From NCBI GenBank assembly GCA_965221735.1, contig OZ244910.1:1364001-1428000 (forward strand): a DNA stretch of 64,000 bases, in the 5' to 3' direction. The DNA comes from UBA2991 sp965221735 (GTDB taxonomy: Bacteria > Chloroflexota > Dehalococcoidia > Tepidiformales > Tepidiformaceae). The notes beneath the pieces were generated by a model. The model ran no database searches and was not told where the DNA came from. It saw nothing but the letters and a program-made list of their open reading frames with translations. Positions 26,669 to 34,068 of the stretch are shown in pieces. The position numbers and the translations under genes were made by a program. The stretch's first letter is position 1. Every line of letters starts with the position of its first letter.

Positions 26669-27919
26669 TCAGGCATAGGGGGTGTCGTCGATTGCGTCAG
26701 GGTCCGGCCTGAATCGAGCCACAACATGTGGATCGCCGTCCGACGGACGTTTCGTGAGAGGAGAGTTCCAATATCGTCCCGACGCGTACCAGTACCCTCC
26801 CCCAGGAGCATTCGCCATACCCATCGGCACGAACCTTGCATCGACTCCAAATTTCGAGAGAGGTGGTCGACTTGCGGCCTCGATAGCGGCCGTGAGCGCC
26901 TGCGCTCCGACCGATTCGTCAACCAAGACGAGTTCGAAGTCCCCTGAGAGAACCTGGTGGTCACTTCTTGGACGGCGCCGGCTCTTCTTCACTCGGACCC
27001 ACGAAATGCGAATCCCCGTCTTCGCTAGGTGCTGCCCCACCAGTTTGGCGAACTTGAGCAACCTCAGTTCTGAGATCGTCTGTCGGAAAGCCGAGCGATC
27101 ACGCTCCTCGGCCCCAAATTGCGACAGGAAGCGCTTGGCCGACTGCTTCGTCTTCTCGTACTGGCACGCATACGCCGCCGTTAGCTCAAGACCATACCCC
27201 ACGCGGCCCATCGCCTCCGCCATGGCCGGGACTGAGCCGACACCTGCCAACGGGTCCAACACGGTATCCCCTGGCTCCGTGGTCAACGTCAGCATTCGGT
27301 AAGTGAGTTCTTCTGGAAAGGGGCAGAAGTGCATCCGAGCGCCTGACCATGAGCCCTGTGTCGGGATGGGAATACTCCAGAGATTGGTCGGCATGGCACC
27401 GTTCGGCGAGTAGCGTTCGGGATACCTACGCCACCAGACCGAGTTCGGAATCGGCGAGCGGAGATCGGTTGCGTCGAATCGGTAGGCGTCGTCCTTTGAA
27501 AACAGAAGCACCTGCTCTGTAATGTCCCGAAGCTCCCCGTGGTGAGTCCACGGCAGGGCCTTCTGCTTATCCCAGGTGATCGCCTCGCGCAGCGTCCACC
27601 CTGTCGCTTCGGCGCAACTGGCAAGGCGGTCGGGTAGAGCGAGCAGTCGCCCGTTGCGACGGACAGCACCGACAACGAGCCAGAAGGTGGCATCACCTGT
27701 CGATATCTCGTGGCAGTCCCGAAAGAGCCCCGTCATTTGCCCAAGATAGGCATCGAGACCTTGGCCCGGTCCGCCGATTTGTGACGCGTTCCCGTAGTCG
27801 TGCATGTCGAGGTAGGGGGGCGAAGTGACGACTGCGCGAGGAGCTGGCGTCCTCTCCCACAACTCGGCAAGGCTCAACGCATCCGCAACATTCATTCCAG
27901 GCCGAAGCCGACCGTCCAT
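26669..27919 (-). CDS. Beta-class DNA methyltransferase (TSPPY type)
   Basis: A 416-residue enzyme starting at ATG 27919. Catalytic motif TSPPYLDMHDYG is at residues 32-43, before the SAM-binding region DPLAGVGSVPAMAEAMGRVG near 221, the order of beta-class N4-cytosine or N6-adenine methyltransferases. The C-terminal ~150 residues after RFLSQFG are an extra domain not typical of a bare methylase. First gene of a minus-strand operon with the DGQHR gene 86 bases downstream. Confidence 0.85.
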   Translation of the reverse strand: MDGRLRPGMNVADALSLAELWERTPAPRAVVTSPPYLDMHDYGNASQIGGPGQGLDAYLGQMTGLFRDCHEISTGDATFWLVVGAVRRNGRLLALPDRLASCAEATGWTLREAITWDKQKALPWTHHGELRDITEQVLLFSKDDAYRFDATDLRSPIPNSVWWRRYPERYSPNGAMPTNLWSIPIPTQGSWSGARMHFCPFPEELTYRMLTLTTEPGDTVLDPLAGVGSVPAMAEAMGRVGYGLELTAAYACQYEKTKQSAKRFLSQFGAEERDRSAFRQTISELRLLKFAKLVGQHLAKTGIRISWVRVKKSRRRPRSDHQVLSGDFELVLVDESVGAQALTAAIEAASRPPLSKFGVDARFVPMGMANAPGGGYWYASGRYWNSPLTKRPSDGDPHVVARFRPDPDAIDDTPYA

Positions 27920-28150
27920 AGCGGCAGTTTAGGCCGTCAGGGAGCGCAGATCCAGCCAAGGCGCTACGCCACCCGATCGCCAGATTGCTCTATCCGCTTG
28001 CGGGTCCAGAGAGGAGCGCGCTACATTGGGCCAGCAGCCACTGTGAGGGCAGAGTAGGAATCTTCTGCACTGGCGGCGTTAGTGGAGAGCCCGATTCCAC
28101 GGTCACTGCCCTCTTCCTGTTGGCGCAGAACTCAGGAGGATCGCCGTCTC

Positions 28151-28537
28151 ATGACCACAACCCATAAGCAGAACACCGTCAAGGGCAAAGGGCGCAAAAC
28201 GCCTGCCCCCAAGTTCACCTCGAAATACCTTGGGATTGAGTCCCATCTCTCTGAACGAAATGGTTCCACTGACCAGGTCTTGGGCATTGCGAACGAGCGT
28301 CCCGCCGGTCGCAAACTCGCTGAGGACATCGCTCGGACCTGCAACGAGCTGGCCAACGGTGGCTACGAAGTCTTCTCCATCCTCCCGCTCATCAGCGGCC
28401 GTGCAGCCGAAGCGGCTGTGGAGGCGGCACAGGCGGTCTACAGCCGTACCTACACAGAGGACGGCAAGCACTACGTGGACACGGGTGTCGGGTACAGCGT
28501 GACTGATGGGGTGATCATCACAGCCCGACTGCGGTAG
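28151..28537 (+). CDS. Small unknown protein
   Basis: A 128-residue protein from ATG 28151, with an AGGAGGA ribosome site 11 bases upstream. It has a Lys-rich N-terminus, then EDIARTCNELANGGYEVFSILPLISGRA and GVGYSVTDGVIITARLR. The layout suggests a small alpha/beta domain of ~90 residues. It is divergent from the methyltransferase gene (27919) and may share its promoter region. No family is recognised. Confidence 0.55.
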   Translation: MTTTHKQNTVKGKGRKTPAPKFTSKYLGIESHLSERNGSTDQVLGIANERPAGRKLAEDIARTCNELANGGYEVFSILPLISGRAAEAAVEAAQAVYSRTYTEDGKHYVDTGVGYSVTDGVIITARLR

Positions 28538-28600
28538 TCGAACAGAGCGCGTGCTGTGGGAGTCGTCCCCACAGCACCCAGAAACCGCCATGCCCTATTG

Positions 28601-28897
28601 CTACGACCCGGGTCCGTGCATTCGCTTGGCCGGTCCGAAAGGCATGTCTGGGTCGGGGGAAGTGAGCATCTCTCGCATCCCCATGTCCTCAGCGAGGATC
28701 AGCAACCGAAAGAGGTAGTGGCCGGAGGGGACAACGCCGCGTCGCCACTCGCGGACCCGGTAGGGACTGACCCCCAGAAGCCGGCCAAGCGGGCGTGGCC
28801 CCAGACCACTCGCCTGCATGAACCGCTCCAGCCGCTGTCCGAAGTCCTCCTGTAAGCCGGAACCGACTGGCCCGTAGATCTGGTTCTGAATCGACAT
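28601..28897 (-). CDS. HTH protein 1, operon A
   Basis: A 98-residue protein starting at ATG 28897, four bases after the stop of HTH protein 2. FGQRLERFMQASGLGPRPL and GRLLGVSPYRVREWRRGVVP form a clear lambda-repressor-like HTH. Its paralogue in operon B (32696-32941) is near-identical in this segment. It is the last gene of a four-gene operon, so a regulatory output role is likely. Confidence 0.65.
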   Translation of the reverse strand: MSIQNQIYGPVGSGLQEDFGQRLERFMQASGLGPRPLGRLLGVSPYRVREWRRGVVPSGHYLFRLLILAEDMGMREMLTSPDPDMPFGPAKRMHGPGS

Positions 28898-28901
28898 GGC
28901 G

Positions 28902-29252
28902 CTACGCTGCCCGATCGCCGGGAGGGAGGAAGGGTGGAGCATTGCCAGAGTCGGGCACTGAGTCCCGGACAGCTGCCGCCTGTGCCCTTTCCCTGGGATA
29001 CAAGAGCCTGTTGTCGGCGCCGGGGATGCGTTCCGCCAGGAGGACGATCGCGGCCATCGCACTCCCGCTGGGCACAACCTCCTTCGTTCGCCACCGCTCC
29101 ACCTGCCGTGCGTCAACGCCCAGGCAGGTGGCCAGCGTGTTGTCGGAGTAACTGGTGACCTCCTTCACCCACTCCAGCCATGGGGGCAGGTTCGCGATCA
29201 CGGGGGTCCAGTCGACGCGGAGGTGGGAGGGAGGGAACGAGCGCCTACTCAC
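28902..29252 (-). CDS. HTH protein 2, operon A
   Basis: A 116-residue protein. GTG 29252 overlaps the TAG of HTH protein 3 by eight bases, and the paralogue in operon B uses the same start and has the same length. An HTH lies around LATCLGVDARQVERWRTKEVVP, and the N-terminal segment FPPSHLRVD precedes it. The C-terminus is Pro-rich (PPFLPPGDRAA in both copies). Earlier starts give extensions that are not conserved. Confidence 0.6.
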   Translation of the reverse strand: MSRRSFPPSHLRVDWTPVIANLPPWLEWVKEVTSYSDNTLATCLGVDARQVERWRTKEVVPSGSAMAAIVLLAERIPGADNRLLYPRERAQAAAVRDSVPDSGNAPPFLPPGDRAA

Positions 29253-29490
29253 GAGGTGGCTCCAGGAGGAAGAGCTCGTCGAAGTCGGTGACTCCCAGCG
29301 TTGCCTGCAGGCGCCGCCTGACACCCGGAGAGGGGAAGCGCTTGCCGTTCATCAGGAGCGAGATGTGGCCCGAGCTGATACTGACCGCACGTGCCAGTTC
29401 GTTCTGGGTCATGTTGCGCCGGCTGAGGTGCTCCCAGATGGCCTGCGGATTGAGCCTCACGCGCGGTCGGGACTGCCGATGGCGACTCAC
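29245..29490 (-). CDS. HTH protein 3, operon A
   Basis: An 81-residue XRE-type DNA-binding protein. The HTH covers MTQNELARAVSISSGHISLL and the following NGKRFPSPG. Its GTG at 29490 overlaps the stop of the 66-residue gene (GTGA). The paralogue at 33289-33534 has the same length and about three quarters of the residues in common. Probably a phage-repressor-like regulator. Confidence 0.75.
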   Translation of the reverse strand: MSRHRQSRPRVRLNPQAIWEHLSRRNMTQNELARAVSISSGHISLLMNGKRFPSPGVRRRLQATLGVTDFDELFLLEPPRE

Positions 29491-29687
29491 GTCGCGCCGT
29501 CCTCGTGTGACGGCTCGCCTGCTGAGGCCAGGCGCCCCCTGGCCGGCGGAGCCTCCTGCTCCTCGGTGCTGTCGCCGTACTTCTCGGGGTAGGCGAGGTA
29601 GTGGCGCGCGAGGATGCGCGCGAGGATACGCAGCCCCTCGATGCGCGCGCCCTCCTGCTCATCGTGTGGCCGTTGCTGCGTCTCCAC
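29487..29687 (-). CDS. Short helical protein, first gene of operon A
   Basis: A 66-residue protein starting at GTG 29687. The core RIEGLRILARILARHYLAYPEKY is shared with its operon-B paralogue of the same length (RLEGLRILARIIVRHSLAHP), which fixes the start by comparison. It heads the four-gene overlapping operon. It is a small helix-rich protein of unknown function, possibly a partner of the HTH proteins. Confidence 0.6.
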   Translation of the reverse strand: METQQRPHDEQEGARIEGLRILARILARHYLAYPEKYGDSTEEQEAPPARGRLASAGEPSHEDGAT

Positions 29688-29818
29688 GCTCGTCTCCCAC
29701 GGATGCGCCGTCCGTACCGCGAATCGCTGCCGCGGGCGAAGGCCGGTGCTCCACCTCCTCCCAGCATCCAGAGTGGACGATCGCGGGACAATCCCGCGCA
29801 CGGGACTACATCCGTGTA

Positions 29819-30031
29819 GTGGTCTCCCATGTCGCCACCCGCGAGGTGACACTGGAGGAGGTGGATACGCCGTCCAACCGATGGGGTGAAAGCCCAGCGC
29901 CGTTATGCGAGGTGACCCCGGGACCGGGTGTGCTGCTGCTGTCCAGCCGCGACGAGCCGATCCCAGCCGACCCCCCGGCGCACTTCGTGCCCGAGTTCGT
30001 GGACGCCCTCGGGAGGAGTGGGCCGAGCTAG
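29819..30031 (+). CDS. Possible small protein, divergent from operon A
   Basis: A 70-residue frame from GTG 29819 reading VSHVATREVTLEEVDTPSNR, then GPGVLLLSSRDEPI. Composition looks coding, but there is no recognised family and no strong ribosome site. A long open frame covers it on the same strand back to 29180, most of it antisense to operon A. Confidence 0.3.
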   Translation: MVSHVATREVTLEEVDTPSNRWGESPAPLCEVTPGPGVLLLSSRDEPIPADPPAHFVPEFVDALGRSGPS

Positions 30032-30099
30032 GGCGTGGAGCTCGACAGCGAGGCGATGGGTGCGCCCGCCTGCCACCCGCAGGCGCTGCTGAGCGGAGT

Positions 30100-30234
30100 G
30101 TGTGAGGGCCAAGGTGCCTGTGCGTCTCCCGCGGGCGGCTGCTGGAGCGGGAGGGGCCGCTGGGAAGGGCCTCCGTCAGCCCGGACGGCGGAGCGCCGGA
30201 CTTCGCCTGGGCCGGCGGCTGCCTACCCCGCTGA
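30100..30234 (+). pseudogene. 3' fragment of a replication-relaxation gene
   Basis: About 135 bases closely match 23156-23299, the last 45 codons of the intact gene, ending at the same TGA. One small deletion shifts the frame near the start of the match. Everything upstream is missing. The neighbouring WHGPFPT gene is also duplicated here (30253-30482), so a block of ~380 bases was copied. Confidence 0.7.
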
Positions 30235-30252
30235 CGTCAACCCTGTCTCTCC

Positions 30253-30482
30253 CTACCCAAGGACACGCAACTCCGGTAAACAGCGTCCGCAGCCCTTGGC
30301 ATCTCTCTTCCCAGTGCTCAGCGCCTTCTCGATCGCTTCTTGTCGCGTGGGGAAGGGTCCGTGCCACCGATTGTCGGGGCGGCGCGACGCGTATCTGCCC
30401 TGGCCGTCGTTGCAGAAGGAGCAGGTCGCCTGTGAACCCGCACCCAGTTGGTGACATCGTCCTCGTACACCCACCAGTTCAT
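30253..30482 (-). pseudogene. CxxC small protein, WHGPFPT family, copy 3 (frameshifted)
   Basis: ATG 30482 begins WWVYEDDVTNWVRVHR as in copy 2. A single missing G near 30429 then shifts the frame, after which the other frame reads ATCSFCNDGQG, WHGPFPTRQEAIEKAL and CLPELRVLG. Otherwise the copy is intact. Decay or a sequencing error would both explain it. Confidence 0.65.
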
Positions 30483-30744
30483 CTGCCTGCACCCCGCGCG
30501 AACGCAATCCTACAAGCTCCGGGTTCTCACGCAGGCATCCCTTGGAGCCACGGCGTGCCCACATCCGAATAGCGAACCAGGAGTTAGAAAGCCCGAGGTC
30601 GTCGAGCCTCTACGACAACCAAGTAGGCCGCCCCGTTGGTGAGGGAGTTGAGGGTGACACCACCCGGTACATCGGCAGCGTCCGCGGGTGGCATAGCGGC
30701 AACACTCCTCGCCGAGCCGGTGCAGGTGCTAGTAGGCTCAAGCG

Positions 30745-31425
30745 ATGCAGCGCGGAACTAGGCGGACCCATCGAAACGGTAACGGGCTACGCGCCGTCGA
30801 CCGGTTGGTCTCCAGGTACCCCAAGCTCTACCACATGGCCGAGCGGGGCAGTTGGCCCAACATCAAGCGCCACGGGCTCCTCAGCACGTCCGCACTGTTG
30901 GATCTGTTCGCAGTGACGGGTCGACAGCGAGTCGAAATCGAGTCCAGGTGGCGTCGACAGAGTGTGGCAATTGAACACTCCGAGCACGGGGAAGCACTCA
31001 TCCGGGATCAAGGCCCCATGCACCCGAACAGCCTTGAGCCACTGCTGGACGGGGTCACGGTGCAGGGATGGTACGAACTGTTGAACGGCAAGACGTTCTT
31101 CTGGACGAGCGAGGAACGGCTGCGGTGGTTTCTGAACGCCAAGGCGTACCGCGGTCATGCGCATGATGTAGTCACCGTAGACACCGCTGAGATGGTCAGG
31201 CGCCACGCTGAGCGGGTCACGCTTGCTCCGATCAACACAGGCTCCACCCTCGGAGCCAGGCACCGCCGCGGTCCTCGTACCTTCCAACGCATTGAAGACT
31301 TCCCGCTGGAGCGTCGTCGCGTCGTAGAGCTGGCCGTTGACTACCGCGTTCCCGACATTGCCGACTTCACGCTGTCGGTAGCAGGACGAAGGGGGAAGGG
31401 GCCAGCAGAACCACTCCCTTTGTAG
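30745..31425 (+). CDS. DUF7002-like protein
   Basis: A 226-residue protein from ATG 30745. It contains LYHMAERGSWPNIKRHGLL, then STSALLDLF, and later WYELLNGKTFFWTSEERL and APINTG. This pattern fits the DUF7002 group of bacterial proteins, which may adopt an ADP-ribosyltransferase-like fold (weakly supported). It stands alone on the plus strand between the duplicated module fragment and the nuclease genes, typical of cargo or toxin-like genes in such islands. Confidence 0.55.
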   Translation: MQRGTRRTHRNGNGLRAVDRLVSRYPKLYHMAERGSWPNIKRHGLLSTSALLDLFAVTGRQRVEIESRWRRQSVAIEHSEHGEALIRDQGPMHPNSLEPLLDGVTVQGWYELLNGKTFFWTSEERLRWFLNAKAYRGHAHDVVTVDTAEMVRRHAERVTLAPINTGSTLGARHRRGPRTFQRIEDFPLERRRVVELAVDYRVPDIADFTLSVAGRRGKGPAEPLPL

Positions 31426-31618
31426 GGCTGGCTCGCGAGGCGTGGGGGACACCCGAACGGTGTACCTGCCAACTTCCGCGGGAGTTCCATGCATGCGGGT
31501 CCCTGGTGGACCGTGACGCTTGAAGTCTAGTTGGACGCTTGACACTCCCGCACGACCTCGGCAGTGTTCCGCCGTCAAGATCGGCCCTGCCGACGGTTGC
31601 CGCTCGCTAGGGGGTCCA

Positions 31619-31872
31619 ATGGCCTTTGCGGATTCGACCAAGGATGACGCCTTCACGCGCTCCCGCGGGCGCTGCCAGTGCAAGAGGCGAGGGCACGCCA
31701 AGTACTACTCGGGTCGCCGATGCCCCACGAAAGTGAGTCGCCGGGGGCGAGGGGCGCGGAGTTTCACCACATTCAATGGGCGTCGCGCAACGGGAAGGAC
31801 CGACTGTCGAACTGCCAGGTGCTCTGCACAACCTGCCACGACGAGCTCCACGCTTTGAAGCAATACACGTAG
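31619..31872 (+). pseudogene. HNH endonuclease, frameshifted
   Basis: ATG 31619 begins FADSTKDDAFTRSRGRCQCK with the first Cys pair, and reads on to KVSRRGRGA. The second half of an HNH domain is in another frame: GAEFHHIQWASRNGKDRLSN, then CQVLCTTCHDELH, ending at TAG 31870-31872. One base missing near 31750 accounts for the change. Repaired, it would be a ~84-residue HNH nuclease with the typical HH, N and C--C sites. Confidence 0.7.
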
Positions 31873-31884
31873 AGACACGGGCCC

Positions 31885-32616
31885 ATGATCATCTACTGCC
31901 TTGAGAACCCCTGGATGCCGAACCTCGTCAAGATCGGGAAGACCAGCGATCTCAATCAAAGAATGAGTACGCTGTACTCAACGGGCGTGCCGGGGCCGTT
32001 CGAGTGCAGTTTCGCCATCGAGGTTGACGACGCCGATGCCGACGAGTTCGAGAAGCTCCTGCACGAGACTTTCGATACCGCCCGTGTCAGCGGGAGGCGG
32101 GAGTTCTTTGAAGTCAGCCCTCAGCATGTGATCGCTGCAATGAAGCTAACTAAGGGGGCTGACGTAACGCCGCAGGCCGACGTCATCGGCGATGCGGAAG
32201 ATCAAAAGGTGCTGGAAAAGGGGAAGAAGCGTCGCGCAAGGTTCAACTTCAAGATGGTCGGCATTGAGCCGGGAGCCGTGCTCCGATTCAAGGCTCGGGG
32301 CAGTGATGACGACGCAGAAGCACCGACGGCTGAGGTTCTGCCCAATACCATGATCCGCCTCGAGGGAGAAGAAATGTCGCTCTCTGCCGCCGCGGGGAAA
32401 CTCCTCCAACGGAACCACGGTTGGACGAACAACAGGCCTCAGGGTCCTTTGTATTGGTACTTCGAGGGCCAGTCGCTCGACGATCGTCGCCGGCAAATGG
32501 AGGGAGAGACCGAGTCATTTCCCGTGCTGGGAGCACAGGCGCCATCGGGGGACTCCCTGAAGTCGCCTCCGGGGGCCGCAGGAGCGCCACCAGGGACGGC
32601 AACGCCCCCCGAGTAG
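31885..32616 (+). CDS. GIY-YIG (T5orf172-type) nuclease with C-terminal RAMA-like domain
   Basis: A 243-residue protein from ATG 31885, 12 bases after the HNH frame. IIYCLENP, then LVKIGKTSDLNQRM and the conserved Glu-containing LLHETF give a GIY-YIG-type nuclease of the T5orf172 group. Residues ~115-205 (FKMVGIEPGAVLRF, then MSLSAAAGKLLQRNHGW, then GPLYWYFEGQSLDDRR) resemble the RAMA/DUF4357 domain that accompanies DNA modification enzymes. The tail is low-complexity. It may cut DNA according to its modification state (inference). Confidence 0.7.
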   Translation: MIIYCLENPWMPNLVKIGKTSDLNQRMSTLYSTGVPGPFECSFAIEVDDADADEFEKLLHETFDTARVSGRREFFEVSPQHVIAAMKLTKGADVTPQADVIGDAEDQKVLEKGKKRRARFNFKMVGIEPGAVLRFKARGSDDDAEAPTAEVLPNTMIRLEGEEMSLSAAAGKLLQRNHGWTNNRPQGPLYWYFEGQSLDDRRRQMEGETESFPVLGAQAPSGDSLKSPPGAAGAPPGTATPPE

Positions 32617-32695
32617 GGGGTGGTTTCCGCGCAGCCAGGTCCCAAGCCGCTGTGGGACTACCGCCGACAACCGAGGAGGCGTGGGCGGCACCGCC

Positions 32696-32941
32696 CTAGG
32701 ACCTGTCTAGAGTGCCCCGAAGGCCCATGCTCTCCGCGAGGGTCAGCAACCGAATTAGGTGGTGCCCCGAAGGGACGACGCCCCTCCGCCACTCCCGCAC
32801 GCGGTAGGGGCTGACCCCGACGAGCCGCCCGAGCGGGCGCGGACCAAGACTACTGGCCTGCATGAACCGCTCCAGTCGCTCCCCGAAGTCCTCGGTCAGA
32901 CCATCGCTGACCAGCCGAAGGGTCTGCCTCTCAACCGACAC
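32696..32941 (-). CDS. HTH protein 1, operon B
   Basis: An 81-residue protein starting at GTG 32941. FGERLERFMQASSLGPRPLG and VSPYRVREWRRGVVPSG match operon A protein 1 closely. It is 17 residues shorter at its C-terminus than its paralogue. Last gene of operon B. Confidence 0.65.
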   Translation of the reverse strand: MSVERQTLRLVSDGLTEDFGERLERFMQASSLGPRPLGRLVGVSPYRVREWRRGVVPSGHHLIRLLTLAESMGLRGTLDRS

Positions 32942-32945
32942 AGCG

Positions 32946-33296
32946 CTACGCCGCCCGGTCGCCGGGAGGGCGGAAAGGTGGACCATCACCAGGGGCGGGC
33001 ACCACCTCCCGGACGACGGCCGCCTGCGACCTTCCAGTGGGGTGCAGTAACCTCTCGTAGGCGCCGGGGATGCGCTCCGCCAGGAGGACGATCGCAGCCA
33101 GCGCGGGGCCGCTGGGAACGGCACGCCCCAGTCGCCAGCGCTCCACCTGGCGTGGGTCGGCGCCCAGGCATATCGCCAGCGTGCTGTCGGAGTACCCCGT
33201 GACGTCCTTGACCCACTCCAGCCACGCCCGCAGGTTCGCGATCACGACAGTTGGCTCGACGCAGAGATGCCTGGGAGGGAACGCACCACTACTCAC
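32946..33296 (-). CDS. HTH protein 2, operon B
   Basis: A 116-residue paralogue of the gene at 28902-29252, with identical length and the same GTG start overlapping the TAG of the preceding gene. An HTH lies around LAICLGADPRQVERWR. The DNA-contacting residues differ slightly between the two copies, so their operators may differ. Confidence 0.6.
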   Translation of the reverse strand: MSSGAFPPRHLCVEPTVVIANLRAWLEWVKDVTGYSDSTLAICLGADPRQVERWRLGRAVPSGPALAAIVLLAERIPGAYERLLHPTGRSQAAVVREVVPAPGDGPPFRPPGDRAA

Positions 33297-33534
33297 GGGA
33301 TGGCTCCAGGATGAAGAGCTCGTCGAAGTCAGTGACGCCCAGCACCGCCTGCAGGCGCCGCCTGACACCCGGCGACGGGGAGCGCCTGCCGTTCACCAGG
33401 AGTGACATGTGGCCCGTGCTGATGCCCGCCGCACGGGCCAGCTCGTTCTGCGACATGTCAAGCCTGCTGAGGTGCTCCCAGGCGGCCTGCGGATTGAGCC
33501 TCACCCGCGGTCGGGTCGACCGCCGGCGCCTCAT
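33289..33534 (-). CDS. HTH protein 3, operon B
   Basis: An 81-residue XRE-type protein (MSQNELARAAGISTGHMSLL) starting at ATG 33534 and overlapping the 66-residue gene. It pairs with the operon A gene at 29245-29490. Confidence 0.75.
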   Translation of the reverse strand: MRRRRSTRPRVRLNPQAAWEHLSRLDMSQNELARAAGISTGHMSLLVNGRRSPSPGVRRRLQAVLGVTDFDELFILEPSRE

Positions 33535-33731
33535 GCCGCACCGTCCTTCGGAAACCGCTCGCCTTCTGCGCTCGGGCGACCGTTGGCCGGAGGTTCCTGG
33601 TCCTTGACGACCCTAGCGGGGTACTTCTCGGGATGGGCGAGGGAGTGCCGCACGATGATGCGGGCGAGGATGCGCAGGCCCTCCAGGCGCATCCGCTCCT
33701 GTTCGTCGCTTAGTCGTTGCTGTGTACTCAC
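33531..33731 (-). CDS. Short helical protein, first gene of operon B
   Basis: A 66-residue protein starting at GTG 33731. The core RLEGLRILARIIVRHSLAHP matches operon A. It heads operon B, whose upstream region carries the repeats at 33854-33951. Confidence 0.6.
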   Translation of the reverse strand: MSTQQRLSDEQERMRLEGLRILARIIVRHSLAHPEKYPARVVKDQEPPANGRPSAEGERFPKDGAA

Positions 33732-33853
33732 GATCGACTCCCGCGGGTACACACCCCCGCGAGATGGGGGTGGCTGGCGCACCCGCTAGTGATGTAGGCT
33801 CTGCTCTCAAATGGAACATACGTTCGTGGCACACGGCAGCTGCTTACGCCTCC

Positions 33854-33951
33854 GACAATCCCTTCCAGGGAACGTGCTCCTCGGCCTGGGGCCGCGTTGC
33901 CCTTCCATGAGTAGCAGCCTCTTGCGCCCCAGACAATCCCTTCCAAGGGGT
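33854..33951. repeat. Two direct repeats upstream of operon B
   Basis: GACAATCCCTTCCAGGGAAC at 33854 and GACAATCCCTTCCAAGGGGT at 33932 are 78 bases apart. They sit in the 337-base gap between operon B and the second serine recombinase, next to a short imperfect palindrome (CTTCCAGGGAAC). They could be binding sites for the HTH proteins or the recombinase. Nothing else is evident in this gap apart from the recombinase promoter and GAGGAG ribosome site. Confidence 0.5.
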
Positions 33952-34068
33952 GTTCAGGGGTGAAACTGGGAAATCGTTCACTCCAGTTACACAAAACCCT
34001 GACTACCTTGCGCTGAACAGGGCTGGAGCCCGCTACGCTGAACTACAACCGATGAGGAGTACCACCCC

